DNA from: Pratylenchus scribneri
Taxonomy: Eukaryota > Nematoda > Chromadorea > Rhabditida > Pratylenchidae
DNA length: 64,000 nt
NCBI GenBank assembly: GCA_030063045.1
Contig: JAQSEB010000033.1
Span: 3,577,766 to 3,641,765 of the forward strand
Reading direction: 5' to 3'
The position numbers and the translations under genes were made by a program. The notes under the pieces were generated by a model. It saw only the letters and a program-made list of their open reading frames with translations, did not search any database and had not been told where the DNA came from. Every line of letters begins with the position of its first letter. Position 1 is the first letter of the stretch. Positions 33,301 through 44,029 of this stretch are shown here, one piece after another.

Positions 33301-34771
33301 CTTCGCCAAAGTCTAAGCCCCTTAGTGATCCAATGAACGGAATAGGGATTAGAGGCGAATAAACTTTAATTCGTCTTTATTAATTTTGCGGGAAAACGTG
33401 ATAAAAATGTGAAGGGAGATAGATGAAAATGCATCCTCAAGGCATTCTTGATGGGCGAAGAACGATCCCTGCTACCGTACATTTTCCTTTCCTTGTCAAT
33501 AGGAGGGAAAAGGGTGGGATTAAAAAGGCAGATTGGGGCAATATTTGATTGATTGGGTGACAGAGGGCGATTAGGCAAAAAATTGAGGGTAACAGTAGGA
33601 CAAATAGGAAAGACCCTTAGTCCTTATCCTTACGCATTGTTGGCATTGGCATATAGTTTTTTAGGTTTGATCAAAATTGAAAGTGTATTAAACCATCAAA
33701 CCTATGTTCGGTTTTTTTGATTCCTAGTTCTTTTGGTTCTGGTCTAAACCGCAACAGTTTATAAGACAATCTAAGCATCTCGGTGAGCTTTATTGAATGG
33801 TATAAATAAGTATTATAGGAACTAAGAACAAGAATTAGAAAGTTCTAAGTTTTCGGCAAAAAATCCGCATCCTTTGAAGAGTAAGGGAAAACTAATCAAA
33901 TTTTGGTACTTATCCGTTATCTGGACCAAATATATAAGAAATAAATGGTCCTCGTTCCCTTTATGAGTAATTACGGTTAGGGATACCTCTGAAATGATAG
34001 CCTATCCCTGAATGAATGTCCCTAACCCTATACCGGATGATCCATGGGGCTTCACATTCCCTTCTCCAATTAACCCAAAAAACACCAGCCCAGGGATAAC
34101 CGACAAGTATCCAAATTTTAAGATCAAATTGGAAAGTGCCCAAACCAGTCAAGCGCCGCTTTCGCCGGAAGAGGAGGATGACGAAGACTTGCAAGAATTG
34201 AATTTGCAAATGACCAGTGCAATCGAAACGGATCAGCCAACTTCATGTTGCCTTGGGGACATTGCCGAAACGGAATTCCAACGGCAAGCGGACGGAAATG
34301 TGAAATGCGGAAAAGTGGCCAGGCCCGGCTCACGGCAATTACTCTCATTTCCACGTCCGCTGAGGGGACGAAAGAAGAAGAGGGGACTGAAAAAGGAGTC
34401 GGTGGAGACGAGAAGGGAACGAAAAGCATGGCGAACATTGGCCATCATCACGGTATAAATGGCCAAAATATGTAATAAATGTGAATTTCGTAGGGCACTT
34501 TCATCGCATGTTGGACTCCCTTTTTTGTGCTCTCCCTTTATCGGCCAATTTGTTTGGCCTCAACAGGTGAAAGCCAATGTAAGAGTATTCCACCACTGAT
34601 GGAGCAAATATTCAATTGGCTTGGTAAAGTCAATGTTGCCGGAATTCATTTTATAATATTGCTTAAGGCTACCTCAATTCGGCGCTAAACCCCGTCATCT
34701 ACACAATATTCTCCCTTGATTTCCGAATGGCCTTTGAGCGAATTTTGAAGAAAATCTTTAGGTGCAGATGA
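30303..34771 (+). CDS. ser-4: 5-HT1/SER-4-type biogenic amine GPCR
   Basis: Seven-transmembrane receptor, most like invertebrate 5-HT1 receptors. Exons: about 30303-30535 (TM1, [18 protein letters not shown]2 ADLMV), 30974-31070 (TM2-TM3), 31467-31765 (TM3-TM4), 32215-32412 (TM5 and start of loop 3), 32462-32602 and about 34090-34452 (long third loop into TM6), 34494-34623 (rest of TM6, loop 3 and start of TM7), and 34668-34771 (TM7 and tail, stop TGA). Key residues: aminergic Asp in WISVDVLVC, DRY in [16 protein letters not shown] at the end of TM4, CWTPFF in TM6 and NPVIY in TM7. The family motif RTPRR follows DRY. The N-terminus is uncertain: the TM1 frame stays open up to an ATG at 30089, but TACAG at 30302 is a strong acceptor. 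The start of exon 6 is also uncertain. Gq/Gi coupling cannot be read from sequence. Confidence 0.88.
30612..30900. repeat. Foldback MITE copy in GPCR intron 1
   Basis: Left arm GCCAATTTGGGAAGGC with TATATACCATTAGAAAGCCC; right arm TTTTAGGCTTCCAAATGG, CATATTGCC, TTCTTGTTGAGATATGGC. Same family as the copies at 22717, 29530 and 31113. Confidence 0.6.
31113..31424. repeat. Foldback MITE copy in GPCR intron 2
   Basis: The clearest copy. The left end TGCTCTTTTGGCCATATCTC pairs with the right end GAGTTATGGCCAAAAGAGCA, and the inner arms (GCGATATGTCATTTTAAAAG, then CCCTAAA / TTTAGGGCTTTTAAATGA, then TATATCGC) continue the pairing for about 65 nt. No coding potential. Confidence 0.75.
31784..32173. 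repeat. CCGTAAAT-ended MITE in GPCR intron 3, with CTCTATTAGAAG units
   Basis: Begins ACCGTAAATCCTCTATTAGT and ends GGGGCTAATAATGGAGGATT TAC, an imperfect inverted pair. Between them, short CTCTATTAGAAGCC/CTCTATTAAGACC units repeat at least ten times. It shares its ends with the clean copy at 59925-60149. Confidence 0.6.
32880..33790. repeat. Copies of a dispersed TATAGTTTTTTA...AAACCGTC repeat in GPCR intron
   Basis: The module 'TATAGTTT..GGTCAAAATTGAAAG.GTATTAAACCGTCCAAACCATA..TTGGTTTTTGG' occurs at about 32915-33065, 33160-33260 and 33645-33770. Related copies lie at about 49770, 56600 and 63470. It makes the loop-3 intron about 1.4 kb long. Confidence 0.5.
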
Positions 34772-35079
34772 TGAAGCGGCCTTCACCCTTAAGAATAAAT
34801 GGATGGAATCGGCCACACAACAAAGAATTCTTCCCAAATCTCCATATCAAAAACGGGTTCATCAACGAAAACAAAAAAGCCAAAGGCGGATGATGCCACT
34901 TATTTTTATTTACTTAAATTCATCAACAAATTTGTTTTTATTTACAACGAAATGATAAAAATGTTTAATTATCTTGTTCATATTGACTCATTAATATTGC
35001 TTAAAAAATGCTAAAAATCGTATTGAGTGAAGAAAAGGGGAATTTGTTGATTAAATGAGAGAATGAGATGGTATTCCTG

Positions 35080-35640
35080 AAATGTGTTTTCAATTGTAAA
35101 TGTGTTTTTCCTTTCCGGAATTGTAATTGAGATTGTAAATGTGTTTTTCCTTTCCGGAATTGTAATTGCGATTGTAAATGTGTTTTTCCTTTCCGGAATT
35201 GTAATTGCGATTGTAAATGTGTTTTTCCTTTGCGGAATTGTAATTGCGATTGTAAATGTGTTTTCGATTGTAAATGTGTTTTTCCTTTCCGGAATTGTAA
35301 TTGCGATTGTAAATGTGTTTTTCCTTTCCGGAATTGTAATTGCGATTGTAAATGTGTTTTTCCTTTCCGGAATTGTAATTGCGATTGTAAATGTGTTTTT
35401 CCTTTGCGGAATTGTAATTGCGATTGTAAATGTGTTTTTCCTTTGCGGAATTGTAATTGCGATTGTAAATGTGTTTTTCCTTTCCGGAATTGTAATTGCT
35501 ATTGTAAATGTGTTTTCCCTTTCCGGAATTGTAATTGCTATTGTAAATGTGTTTTTCCTTTCCGGAAGGATTGTAATTGTAAATGTGTTTTCGATTGTTT
35601 TAATGTGTTTTTGTTTTCCGGAAGGATTGAAAACGTGTTT
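35080..35640. repeat. 39-bp minisatellite with TTTCCGGAA core, about 13 units
   Basis: The unit is TGTAAATGTGTTTTTCCTTT followed by CCGGAATTGTAATTGCGAT, with CCGG to GCGG variants and shorter units. Read in reverse complement it shares TTCCGGAAAG, AAAAACACA and TTACAAT with the array at 11725-12325, and its left flank (about 35010-35085) matches that array's right flank. Confidence 0.9.
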
Positions 35641-36014
35641 CATATTGGCATAAATATTCTAATTAACTTAGGCTAAAAAATCTTAAAAAAATTAAGCTAA
35701 ATTAGGCAATTTTTCACCTTAAAAATCTAACTTCGAATCTCAATTTAACACCAGCAATAAAAATAAAAAGAAATATACTATCAGAATATTTATTATTAGA
35801 TTAAGGCGTTATAAAATAAAATAAAAATAAGGGGAGGGCTTTTCATGATGTAAAATGCAAATATAAAAAAATATAATAAATTTGTTTATAATAAAATATG
35901 AGCAATCGAAGGATGAGGACTGGGAATGGGATAGGTCGTTATTCGGATTCGGAGAAGTGTATTTTTGTGTGGTACCAGTGTCAATATAGTTAATGTTAAT
36001 AAATGATTATAAAA
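35641..36014. other. Intergenic, 3' flank of CD36-like gene 1
   Basis: AT-rich; AATAAA-like signals on the minus strand. No gene or repeat recognised. Confidence 0.4.
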
Positions 36015-38996
36015 TCAATCAAAATTCTCGATGTTAGATGAATTATTATTCGACATAGGTTGATAATGTTGTTGGTGCAGCTGTTGGTCTTGAGGCTGAG
36101 GCATCATAAAATCGGCTACTGCCGGTGGTTGTTCGGCACCAATCAATGGAGTTCGTGGATCATCCAATTCCTGGAGAAATAAATTAATTAAGTAATCAAA
36201 TAATTCGGCATACCCGACGGCGTTCGGCAATTTTGTAGCCAATGAATGTGCCAACAAAAATAACCAAGCATAAAGTGCCGCCGACCATCAGTCCAAGGCC
36301 ACCAATGAATGAATAATAGATGATGTCCAGAGGCAATCGGAGTTGGGCTTTTGTTGCCGGATCGATGCGGGCACTTTCATTGATCCAAATCAGAGGCATA
36401 ATCATGTTGGGTGTATTTTTGGCTAGGCTAAATTTACAATGTTGAAATTTTATGTTAAATTAATTTATTTAATTAATTAATAAATTAAATATTATTTAAA
36501 ATAAAAATGATCTTAATAGTAAAATATTCATTTTTTTAACATTATCGCTTTTTTTGAACAAAAATTTAAACTCACTTTTTTGGGTTCAACATTCCCAAAT
36601 TCAGTTGTGATCTTTGTTGGACACCGACCACCACACCAGTGATTGGTTCAATGTCAAAATAGCTGGTGTCATCCAAATCCGAGGGTGGCGCCATTCCATC
36701 AAGGCGAAGCTGGGAAGGGGCATTTCGGAAATGGGAGGCGGACCAGTAAATTCGCATATTTCCTGGGAGGCAACTGGACATGTCCAAAAGGCCGGATGGA
36801 GTGCAACCAACTAAAAATGAGGATTAAACATTAGCCTATTGTTGGTAAGGATTTTTGTTAGAATTACTGTATTTCGTCTAGATATTTACTTTAGAATTTA
36901 TAAAAAATGTGCAAAATGGAAATCAAGCCCGAAAAAATCGAACCTAGTCCTAAATTTTGCAAAACTAAAGGCTTCACCTTTGAGTCAAACAAAATTTTTT
37001 GTAAATTTTCATTAAATCCTAGCAAACCTAAACCTAATCTTAGCCTAAGATTGCACATATCGAGGTCCGAAAACCTAAGGTACAATGATTAAGTAATTGA
37101 TTAATTTCTCTTTCTCCGAACCTTCTTGTATGCTCGAATTGTGGAAATAATCGGGCGTTTGTGGATTGCAAAAACCCTGCTGCCGTTGTACATCAACATT
37201 GAGGAATGTGTCGGATTGGCCGTAGCGAAAGACGGGAATGTCGGAAGTGATGGCCGTGTCTCGTTTCACCAAATCAAATGAACTTTATTATTGAAAAATT
37301 ATTATATGATCCATTTAATTGTAAATTACCGGCAAAGTTGTCCAATAAATCTTGAAAAAAATAAATAAATTATTTGAATATTATTTTTTGGTTGACTTAC
37401 ATTTGCAAATTTTCAACACCATAAAGATTTGGTCTATACAATTCCGCATCTGAAAATAATAATAAATAATTAATTTAACGCATTGGTGGTAATAATTTTT
37501 TGTTAGAAAAAATATTTCGCCTTGAAATGTACTTTAGAATGTATAAAAATGAATAAAAGTGTGCAAAAAAGTCAGGAAAAATTATTGTTCTCTGAGCGGA
37601 CTCGAACCCGTGACCTAAAATTTTGCAAACGGCAGAGCTACCTTTGAGCTAAATGCTTATCGGATAACTTTTTGTAAAATATTTTTATAAACCTTTTAGC
37701 CAACTTAAACCTTGGCTGAAATTTAAATAAAAACTAAATAACCTATTGTGCGTAATTTAAGGATAATAAAATAAATAAATATATAAACCTGTTCCATTAA
37801 TCATTCTGGCTGTTTCATTGTACCAAAATTGTGTGCCCAATTTGCTTGTCATATTATTCCATGAATAAACCATATCCAATGCATTCACATCATTTTTGCC
37901 TGTATCCACCTAAAAATATTGATTTTAAAAAATATGGCCATTTTAAACAAACTTCATAGTAGCCGTCGTCAGTTCCATTTTGCTAAAATTCATCCAGAAA
38001 TTAAATAAAAATATTATTTTAATTTTACCCCATAGAATAGGCCAATGCGGTCCGGAATTTTATATTTTTGATACAATGTTTTTATAAAAAGATGATTGCA
38101 GAATTTTTCAATCAACGGTTCCTTGTACCCTTTGAAGAGTAGTTCATCCACGGTGATGTTGATAAAAATCTTCTCAAATGATTGAATAAGTCCTTTGACC
38201 ACCGCACGAACTATTGGAGGCAATTTCACGTAAATGTCGAGGATTTTCTGAATTAATTTAAGGGAAATGAAAATGGCAAGGATTAATACATTTAATTTTC
38301 GATTAACTACAAACTACAATAAATTATTTGCGATCGACTATGGTTTTGGGGGGTCTAAAAAGTAACTTATGAACGGATTTATTTTTCACCATTTTCAGTG
38401 TTTTTTTTTTCCTTTATTGGTTTTATTATTATTTTAACAATAATATTCAGAACCTGATAAACAATATTTGGAACGATCACACTGTCCTCCAATCTACAAT
38501 TGGCGCAGGATTGTGAGGAATTGAAAAAGTAGGTTTTGCCATTGCGGAAAAACAATCGAGTGTCATTTTGGGCAAAACTCACATTCGTTTTATGGAGAAT
38601 AACACTAAATTTGTTGGGTGAAAACATTTTAAATCATAAATAAAATTACTTGTATGTATATGGTCCCTTCTCCACAACAATTGGCTTTGCTCCCTCATTC
38701 AACACTTTTTCCACATTTTGTATTGAAAATGTCCAAACTTGCAATTTGACGTCATAGGGTGGATCGCGAAACATTTTCAGCACTAAATTGTCATCTCCGG
38801 TTGCATTCTTTCCCAAATATGTTTGCTAAAAATGCATTTTTAAACCATAAATCGATTGATTAAAGCAGACCTCTTTAACCACTTTGTTGACCAAAATTTT
38901 GGGAACAAAAAAGAAGAAAAGGCCAAAAAGTAATGAAAGAATGCCGAAAATGGAGAATAATGACAGCAGCGAACATTTTACCGAACAACAACCCAT
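36015..38996 (-). CDS. CD36-family scavenger receptor (copy 1)
   Basis: Two-pass membrane receptor of the CD36/LIMP-2/SCAV family, expected to bind lipids or lipoproteins. Exons run from 38871-38996 to 36015-36170, about 12 in all, including a 21-nt exon at 37330-37350. N-terminal hydrophobic segment after MGCCSVKC (LLSLFSIFGILSLLFGLFFFFVP), then the family blocks EKGPYTYK (PYxY), FNSSQSCANC, a central DRIGLFYG, DMVYSWNNMTSKLGTQFWYN, the Cys-rich GFCNPQ and GCTPSGLLDMSSCLPG, HFRNAP, and NPKK. The C-terminal membrane helix is YYSFIGGLGLMVGGTLCLVIFVGTFIGYKIAERRR (at most 20 of these residues form the core), followed by a Gln/Pro/Asn-rich cytosolic tail. Potential N-glycosylation sites are frequent. 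Same strand as, and 629 nt downstream of, copy 2. Intron 36811-37121 and the intron at about 37.5 kb carry SINE copies. Confidence 0.9.
36838..37015 (-). repeat. Degenerate tRNA-derived SINE-like copy in CD36 gene 1
   Basis: Read on the minus strand: TTTGACTCAAAGGTGAAGCC, GCAAAATTTAGGACTAGG TTCG, then the tail with TAAAGTAAATATCTAGACGA. B box is degenerate. Confidence 0.5.
37485..37665 (-). repeat. tRNA-derived SINE-like copy with best tRNA-like head
   Basis: On the minus strand TTAGCTCAAAGGTAGCTCTG is a good A box/D arm and TCACGGGTTCGAGTCCGCTC a good B box/T arm, about 30 nt apart. The tail is TTTATACATTCTAAAGTACA TTTC. This copy best shows tRNA ancestry. It does not fold as a complete tRNA with an acceptor stem, so I do not call a tRNA gene. 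Confidence 0.65.
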
Positions 38997-39625
38997 TGCC
39001 TTTTTCTTGTTAATTTCCCTAAAATTAATTAAATTAATTAATAAAAATCTTAAACAAAATTGCACAAATAAATTTATCAAATTTAAAATTGTATTTATCG
39101 CAATTGAATGAAATAAAAAGAGCAAAAAATGTTATTTATTTGGTTGGCTTTCTTTCATAAAATATAAGGCACACAAATAAAATAAATATATTCCAAAATA
39201 AATGAATAAAATAAATTGAATGGATGGAATTTAGGTAGGTGAATGAGTGAAAATACAAAACTATATAGCTCTGATAAAATAAAAATTTGTTGATAAGGAA
39301 TGGGGGAACTTGGGGAATGGGGGTGGGTGAGAAATACAAACAGAAGGCCGATTGGTGATAATTCTACCGACCCGGATAATTTTTGGGGAATAAGGTGAAT
39401 GAATGAAAAATACAAAACAATATTCAATGAATGGTGGTTAAACAGAGGAGGGAAATGTCAAGCAAAGAATTGTTATTTTGAGACCCGAAATATTTGTGTG
39501 TAAATATTATGTATGGATGAATCAGCCGGGGTATTTTGTAAATATTTTAAAATATGGAATAAAATATCAAATTTTGGTTTGGATTGAGCGATCATATGGA
39601 GGAAGGTGGGAGATTGCATGGAAAT

Positions 39626-42363
39626 TCAGGCGTTGGACGGATTGCCGTAGTTGCCGGTTCCATTTTGTTGAATTGGTGAAATAGTATTGGGCCGAAATGT
39701 GGACGATGTTTTTCCAACATTTGAATTATTTTCACGTCTCTGAAAATAAATATTCCATTTTTTGGATTGTTTATTCCCCAAAAAATTCTCACCTTTCTCA
39801 TAAAAACGTAGACAATTGTGACGGCAATGGCAATCAATGAGAAAATTGCACCGAAAATTGAGCCAAAGGTCACTCCTTTTTCCACAGCAATCAACTTGGA
39901 TTTAATCAATGCCAAATTGTCGTCATCAATGTGAATCTGATAAATAGTGAATTAAATAATTTAATTTATAAATAATTTTTACATATTCATCCACTTCCAA
40001 AACGGGAACAATGCTATTGCGAAAATTGGCCAAATCACTTAAAATTAAATTAATTTAAATAAATATTAATTATTTTTAAAGCTTTGAAAGATTGTAAGCA
40101 GAAAATAAAATTAAAGCAAACTAAGGAAAATACCTAGCAAAAGCAAAAATCAAATCGCCCAAATTCACGTACGGCATCGTCAAATTTTGGCCTTTCCACA
40201 TTGCAATGTTGATTTGGAAACGGCGATGCGCCTGGACAATTGTGCCCAACCGCGGTTCAATGTCAATTTCGATTTGGTCCAATTCTTCCGCCGGCGGTGT
40301 TCTCATTCCATTGATGGATTTTTGGACATATTCTGGGGCATACAGAAAATTGGGCTGAGAAACGACGATGGGCGGTTCTCCTGGAAAATGAGAATTAGTT
40401 TCAAAATTATTTTGGAGGTTACCTTTCTGACAGCGGCTGACGTCAAGGAGACCGGATGGAAGGCATTTTGGCGGTTGTTCCCCAAAAAATCTCTTTCCAC
40501 TATCACTATGGCAAAATCCCTTATTCTGAGGCAATGACCAATCCCAGTTGTCTTTTGGTACAACAAATCGATACAATTTGATTCCTTCATATTCAACTTC
40601 CTTTTGGAAAACAAAATCAATGGATCTAAATTCACATCAATTAATGTTTTAATAATTTATTATAATTACCTGCACAATTCGGCAACAAATACGCTAATTC
40701 GTTCATCCTTCTCGATATATGGTGGCATCAATGTTCCATCGGTGCCGTTGATTTGAATTGCTTGCACAGATTCCCACCAAAATTCGGGCTGAAAAATAAA
40801 ATAAAATTTTAAAAAATTATGGACATTTTAATTTCACGGGTATGGCTAGATTCAGCCCATCCAAGGTTTTATGATTTTAGAAAAAATTCATCCCGGAAAT
40901 ACTTGGCTCAAATGGTAACCTTTCAGTTTTTCAAAATTTAGTTCACGGGTTCGAATCCGCTCCGAGGACAGTAATTTTTTATAAACTTTGCTTTCAATTC
41001 CAATGCATTTTTACTTAATCTATAGAATATTTCTAGCCAAAAATATGGTAATTTAATCAAAAATTCTGAACCGAAAAATGTTTTTCATAAATTAAACCCA
41101 CCAAATTGACTGCATTATTCCATTTGATAATTTTGCCCAAACTTTCGCCCTCTTCCGTATGACCATCCTCAACCTCATAAACGCCCGATGAAGTGCCATT
41201 TTTCTGAATTAATTTAATTTAATATATCTTAAAAGATTTTGAAAATTTTCGCCTCAGAGGGGATTTAATTTTACAAAATTTAGGTCTCGGGTTCGAACTC
41301 GTTCACAGGATGTAATTTTTTTATGGCTTTATAACCAATTTTTGGCACTTTTTTATATTCTACTGTATATTTTAGACGTAAAACAATAGAGTATTTTAAA
41401 CATTATAAGAAATACTCTAATTTTGCCTAAATTGATGCCATTTATTTTTACTCACCTTATAGAAAAGTCCAATCCTTTCGGGTAAATCGAGAATTTGTTC
41501 GCAAACAAAATTGACCACAGGCAAATTGCACACTTGCTCCAAAAATGGATCAGCATAGCCATCGAAGAGCAGTTCGGACACTTCAACCTCAAGGAATGGT
41601 GTTTGGACGACGAGGGCGGCAACTGCTGCCTAAATAAATTTTAGTGAATTTAATTAAAAATAAATCCTTTTCACCTTCATTGCGGGCTTTGAAGCGGCCT
41701 CAACAAATTTTTGATACACCAAATTTGGGATCCAAATTCGATTGGCAAGAAAGCATTCATCGCAGGAACTGTCCTCCTGAAAAAAAAAGAATAAATTAGT
41801 CAAATTAATTTAAGCTTACATTGAAATGATAATATTGAAATGTTTCATATTTGACCGTTCCATTTCCCATTGAATGGATTTTCCGCTTCTGCGACTGATT
41901 AAAAACATATGGTCCAGTCCGTTTCACAACCGGAAGATGACCTTGAGTAACTAAAAATTCACAAAAATAATTAAATAAAATGAATGAAAAACGAACGAAC
42001 CCTCATCCGGATTTTTGACAGTATATGTGAACATGTTGGTGTGAATAAAATATTCCGGATTCGACCATTTTTCAAGAAGCAATGTGCCCTCCGTCAGAGT
42101 TGAATCCTGAATGAAATTGTTAAAATTTTTGAAGAAAATTCTCAAAATTTTACCCTTCTAATATTGGACTCAATTATATTTGCCAAACAGACGAGGAGTA
42201 CAATTGAAATGAGGAAAACAACAATTTAAAAAATTATATGGTAAAATAATGAATAAAAAATGTACAAAAATACCGAAAGTGCGAAGGCAAACAATGCAAC
42301 AAGATGCCATCGTTTGGCGATAATACCAATTATTGGAAGTTTAAAATTTTCTTTACTAATCAT
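39626..42363 (-). CDS. CD36-family scavenger receptor (copy 2)
   Basis: Paralogue of the gene just downstream, same strand. Exons traced: 42155-42220 (helix VVFLISIVLLVCLANII), 42001-42108, 41821-41950 (KRTGPYVFNQSQKRK), about 41674-41778 (EDSSCDECFLANRIW), 41458-41630 (DLPERIGLFYK), 41101-41203, 40670-40790, 40423-40625 (NKGFCHSDSG, PPKCLPSGLLDVSRCQ), 40134-40380 (FSYAPEY-like, NLTMPYVNLGDLI), 39982-40037, 39793-39936 (helix GSIFGAIFSLIAIAVTIVYV) and 39626-39740 (tail, stop). The likely first exon begins ATG at 42363 (MISKENFKLPIIGI) behind TTTCAG at about 42377-42382, a possible trans-splice acceptor. Its junction to the next exon lacks a clear AG and is unresolved. Introns at 40.9 and 41.3 kb hold SINE copies. 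Confidence 0.88.
40880..41075 (+). repeat. tRNA-derived SINE-like copy in CD36 gene 2
   Basis: CTTGGCTCAAATGGTAACC (A-box-like) and CACGGGTTCGAATCCGCTC (near-perfect B box), then the tail with ATAGAATATTTCTAGCC. Confidence 0.65.
41225..41440 (+). repeat. tRNA-derived SINE-like copy in CD36 gene 2, second
   Basis: CGCCTCAGAGGGGATTTAAT then TTTAGGTCTCGGGTTCGAAC, followed by TTTTATATTCTACTGTATAT TTTAGACG. Adjacent intron to the 40.9-kb copy. Confidence 0.6.
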
Positions 42364-42383
42364 TCTAGAGTGGTTTTTCCTCT

Positions 42384-44029
42384 GAAATATCAATATTTTT
42401 TGAAAAAATTGTTAAAAATAGATTAATGGTGAACAAAATTGAAATGGAATGGGGATCGGCGGTGGGGAAATGGAAATGATGCGGGCGAATGAACAGGGGG
42501 GGACGGGGGAATACAGAACATGGATTGGATGTTGTGTTGAAGATTTAAGCAAAAATCGAGCTGCTGCCGGTCGCGGATATTCATGAATAGTTGGGAATGG
42601 GAGTGAAAGGCATTTTGGTGGTGGTCATTGTGAGAGGGAAATGCACGGAGTGCTTTCTCGCGTATTGGTTGGATATTTGGAATCGATGCAAATTTTGGGA
42701 GAAATAAAGGTGTCCCATTTCTTTTTGGATTTTGGTTCTTTGGATTTAAATTTCTTCCGCGGGGAGTTGCTATGGAACATTTATTGATTTTGGTTTGGGT
42801 TCAAAAACATTTTCGCAAAATAAAAAGAATTTGAAAATAATACCAAACCAAGTTGGTTTTCTTTTAGAATTTTTAGTTTCTTTCACGAGGGAATCTATTC
42901 TCTGCTTCTGTGATTGTTTGTTGAAAGTGAAAGGAACCATTTTTATTTTCGTGAGGTTGGTTTGCTCAAAATGGGCATTAAATACTAAAACCCATTCATA
43001 ACAACCACCTCAAATTACCTCTTAAGAGCTTAATATGTTATTGTGCGTAATAAGTGGGGTGGAGGGGCACAGACCTGTGATGAACCATGAACCATAAAAC
43101 CATTCATTCGCGCTTTCATTTTCTACTTCTCACATTTTTCTTCTTTTGCGGTTGCGGCTCGGCCAATCGTGACGATGGTGGTGGCAAGAATTTTTCGGAG
43201 CATTTTTTTCCTTTTTGCCTACTATCAAAGTTCTCTGTTTTAACCGGTTCTTCCGCACCTAGTGAAATGTTTTACAAGGGCGAAATATTTGATCTCTTAA
43301 ATAATTCAGATCAATTGATTGAGCCCAATTGACTATTAAACGTAAAAATTTTCAAAAAATGGTTGCGGTCTTTAGGACAAATTAATTCTTTTTTAGTTCC
43401 AAAAAAATATTTTAAGTGTTTACAACAAATTTATGTGAAAAATTGTGAATTGAAACCAATTTTATTCAACATTAATTATTGTAAAATAAATATGAGGAAT
43501 GGGGGGAGAATATCACAGCGCAAAAAATAGAATTAGAGAAGTGAAAACAAAAAAAAGGTAGAAGCCCACAACAAAAGATCAAGGTTAAATTTGGGTAATA
43601 AAATGATCTGTGGAATGATTGAGGGGTGGGGCAAATTTTAATGATGACCAACCAATTTATTTAGATATATAGGTAATAAAATGGCTAAAACAATTACCGG
43701 GCGAGGATATCTTTAAGTTATTGAATATATAATAAGTTGGCTTGAAAGAGTAAAACAACCACAAAAAATAAAGGAATGATAGGAAAAACAAAAGCCATAA
43801 AGTGAAGAGATGTGGTCACGATTTTAATTAATTGGAATTTTTGCGTATTTTTGGGATTGATGAAAATGAATAGGGGAAAGAAAGAAGAGAATGGAATTTT
43901 CCGATGATTATGCTGACCTTCAAATAGGTGTGATTTAATGGGAATTAGGAATTAATTGTGCTTTGAGGCAATTTGATAAATGCAATTTGTGGTGGGGCAC
44001 AACACATTTTTGGGTAGAATAGAATCAAA
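42384..44029. other. Intergenic between CD36 gene 2 and gly-5
   Basis: Likely carries the CD36 promoter and the gly-5 3' flank. A single short open frame (43087-43332, listed separately) is the only candidate gene. No repeat was recognised. Confidence 0.4.
43087..43332 (+). CDS. Possible small secreted protein, 81 residues
   Basis: Unrecognised. It begins MNHKTIHSRFHFLLLTFFFF followed by CGCGSANRDDGGG, which looks like a signal peptide with cleavage near GSA. The rest is Phe/Ser-rich and ends in an acidic DLLNNSDQLIEPN. There is no intron, no upstream exon and no domain. It could be chance, since A/T-rich DNA often encodes Phe/Leu runs. Confidence 0.25.
   Translation: MNHKTIHSRFHFLLLTFFFFCGCGSANRDDGGGKNFSEHFFPFCLLSKFSVLTGSSAPSEMFYKGEIFDLLNNSDQLIEPN

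Noticed and set aside
35011..35676. Open frames of up to 210 codons across the 39-bp minisatellite
   Set aside because: Same reason: 39 is divisible by three, all three frames stay open, and flanks match a repeat element rather than a gene.
37580..37660. tRNA gene on the minus strand
   Set aside because: A and B boxes are present but no acceptor-stem pairing or proper anticodon arm can be drawn, and the same head plus tail recurs in other introns. Called a SINE copy instead.
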